DNA of 64,000 nt from the NCBI GenBank assembly GCA_963665045.2, contig CAXXJQ010000006.1:558001-622000 (forward strand), given 5' to 3'. The position numbers and the translations under genes are program-made. Shown here one piece after another: positions 62,864-64,000 of this stretch (position 1 is its first letter; each line of letters begins with the position of its first letter). Origin of the DNA: JAFGRU01 sp016934985 (GTDB taxonomy: Bacteria; Desulfobacterota; Desulfuromonadia; Desulfuromonadales; JAAYDE01). Below the pieces are notes generated by a model. That model worked only from the letters and a program-made list of their open reading frames with translations, was not told the DNA's origin and searched no databases.

Positions 62864-63448
62864 GTGGAAAAAAAATTGATGTTTATCTGTGGAAGTCCCA
62901 GGGAAGCCGGAAACACCCTTACAGTCGTTAACTGGGTGGCCAGTGCTGCCAAAGAGGCAGGAGCATCGGTAGAAATAATCCGGGCCGACCAAATTGGTTT
63001 TAAAGAGCGGGGCTGTATCGCCTGCATGGGTTGCCAAAAATCAGAGCATTACCGGTGCGTAATCAAAGATGAGGCATCCTCAATAGTCGCACGTTTTCCA
63101 GAGCAGGATGCAATTATTTTTGCGTCCCCTGTGTACTTCATGGGTCTGTCCGGCCAGATCAAAATTCTTATCGACCGCATGTATTCCCTTTTTAAAATCA
63201 CTCAGGACGGGAAACAAATCAATCACCCCATGCAAAATACTTCGTTTTCCCTGATTGTCACTTCCGCAGGTGCTGCAGAACACGGCCTCAACCTCGTTAC
63301 TGAGCATGTCAAAGCTATCGCAGGGTTCTTCGGAAAAGACCTTAAAACGTTAGCTATTCCCCATGCTCCTATTAAACCAGGCACTATCGTTTCCAACTCC
63401 AAAATCCTGGAATCAGCCCTTAAGTTCGGCAAAGAATTAGTCGGGTAA
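62864..63448 (+). CDS. NAD(P)H-dependent FMN reductase / iron-sulfur flavoprotein-like
   Basis: The product is 194 residues from a GTG chosen for AGGAGG five bases upstream. The flavodoxin-like start is LMFICGSPREAGNTLTVV (FMN phosphate loop). CIACMGCQKSEHYRC at about 52-66 has the Cys pattern seen in multimeric flavodoxin-fold reductases, some with an iron-sulfur cluster. IIFASPVYFMGLSGQIKILIDRMY is the isoalloxazine loop. It is a cytoplasmic electron-transfer enzyme; substrate unknown. It is directly followed by a nitroreductase. Confidence 0.88.
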   Translation: MEKKLMFICGSPREAGNTLTVVNWVASAAKEAGASVEIIRADQIGFKERGCIACMGCQKSEHYRCVIKDEASSIVARFPEQDAIIFASPVYFMGLSGQIKILIDRMYSLFKITQDGKQINHPMQNTSFSLIVTSAGAAEHGLNLVTEHVKAIAGFFGKDLKTLAIPHAPIKPGTIVSNSKILESALKFGKELVG

Positions 63449-63482
63449 AGTTCCCATTTTCTTTTCTATTCCTTAAAAGCAC

Positions 63483-64000
63483 ATGGAAAACGCAATGCCT
63501 TTTAATGCCATAAACCCCCGAATACCAGAAAATGAGGTCGACAGCATGTTTTTCGACCGCTGGTCACCCAGGTCTTTCTTAACTGAGCCCCTTCCTCCCT
63601 ACCACCTGAAAAGCTTGTTTGAGGCGGCGCGTTGGGCACCTTCCTGTTTCAATGAGCAACCCTGGACCTTCTATTACGCCTCAGCACAAAAATCCCGGGA
63701 GGAATTCCTTACTGCCCTTTTTGAAAAAAACCGCCTCTGGGCTCAAAAGGCACCCCTTCTCATATTTTTGGTTGCCAACAAACAGTTCTCGTCCACGGGC
63801 AAACCAAATCGCCACGCCCAGTTTGACTGTGGGGCCGCCTGGGTTTCCCTGGCCCTTCAGGCTCGAAAGCTCGGTTATTATGCTCATGCCATGGCCGGTT
63901 TCAGCCAAAAAAAGGTGATCGAAATACTCAACCTTGACCCGGACAGTCATGAAGCCATGGCGGCAATCGTTGTGGGCCGGTTGGGCAATCCTGACGATCT
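63483..64000 (+). CDS. Nitroreductase family protein (cut by right window edge)
   Basis: The open frame from ATG 63483 runs 172 codons to the edge. DRWSPRSFLTEPLPPYHLKS and LFEAARWAPSCFNEQPWTFYYA are the FMN-phosphate (RSxR-type) and NEQPW loops of nitroreductases; DCGAAWVSLALQARKLGYYAHAMAGFS follows. It probably reduces a quinone, nitro compound or flavin-linked substrate using NAD(P)H. The C-terminus is not seen. Its position after the FMN reductase suggests a shared redox role. Confidence 0.85.
   Translation, partial: MENAMPFNAINPRIPENEVDSMFFDRWSPRSFLTEPLPPYHLKSLFEAARWAPSCFNEQPWTFYYASAQKSREEFLTALFEKNRLWAQKAPLLIFLVANKQFSSTGKPNRHAQFDCGAAWVSLALQARKLGYYAHAMAGFSQKKVIEILNLDPDSHEAMAAIVVGRLGNPDD

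Noticed and set aside
1..64000. tRNA or rRNA genes
   Set aside because: I looked through the larger spacers for cloverleaf-like sequence and rRNA words and saw none; a tRNA covariance search would be decisive.

Overview
The window looks like a chromosomal segment of a Gram-negative bacterium that carries an exosortase A (XrtA/PEP-CTERM) exopolysaccharide locus. The evidence is an outer-membrane beta-barrel of the PEP-CTERM-associated type, a polysaccharide export protein, lipoproteins, a PEP-CTERM tail protein and a candidate sigma-54 promoter. Gene content would suit a Desulfobacterota/Nitrospinota-like organism, but taxonomy cannot be settled from this sequence. Base composition is uneven: the glycosyltransferase block at about 3.6-9.3 kb is visibly AT-rich and the thiamine block at 49-55 kb is GC-rich.

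Positions 1-22 kb, all minus strand, are the polymer-building half of the locus. They encode glycosyltransferases, a hexapeptide acetyltransferase, a deacetylase-like protein, a Wzx-type flippase, an O-antigen-ligase-type polymerase, two exosortase-associated alpha/beta hydrolases, an acyl-CoA ligase with its acyl carrier protein, an NAD-synthase-like enzyme, and several asparagine-synthase-type or PP-loop ATP pyrophosphatases. The exosortase gene is not in the window and probably lies beyond the left edge. A 48-residue membrane-type small ORF (15088-15234) joins a Cys2-less asparagine synthase homologue to a stand-alone PP-loop ATPase.

Positions 19.7-35 kb hold many intergenic repeats. They share a palindromic core (ACAGGGAT..GGGAT and its complement) and TTAGCCACGGA-type inverted ends. 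One copy carries a GxxExxY gene and separates the acyl-CoA ligase from its carrier protein. Two toxin-antitoxin pairs and an IS3-family element with a 3-bp target duplication lie in the same zone. The export half of the XrtA locus runs through and past it: asparagine synthase, AAA ATPase, beta-barrel, tyrosine kinase, chain-length protein, export protein, initiating sugar transferase, TPR lipoprotein PrsT and one PEP-CTERM protein. A 275-bp repeat occurs in opposite orientation at 35.03 and 43.57 kb, enclosing the last part of this half.

Positions 42-48.4 kb encode an MshEN-domain protein, an M23 peptidase and an M16C peptidase gene broken by at least seven single-base shifts. Positions 48.9-53.3 kb (plus strand) encode a double zinc-ribbon protein and a TPP-riboswitch-controlled thiF-thiS-thiG-thiH-thiE operon, between two direct copies of a 200-bp repeat. 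The rest contains an SLC13-type permease, a GGDEF protein with a degenerate EAL domain, a zinc-ribbon/RDD membrane protein, prmA-rsmE (each with one apparent +1 shift), the PEP synthase/PPDK regulatory protein, an OmpR-type regulator lacking its phosphoacceptor Asp, an FMN reductase and a nitroreductase cut by the right edge.
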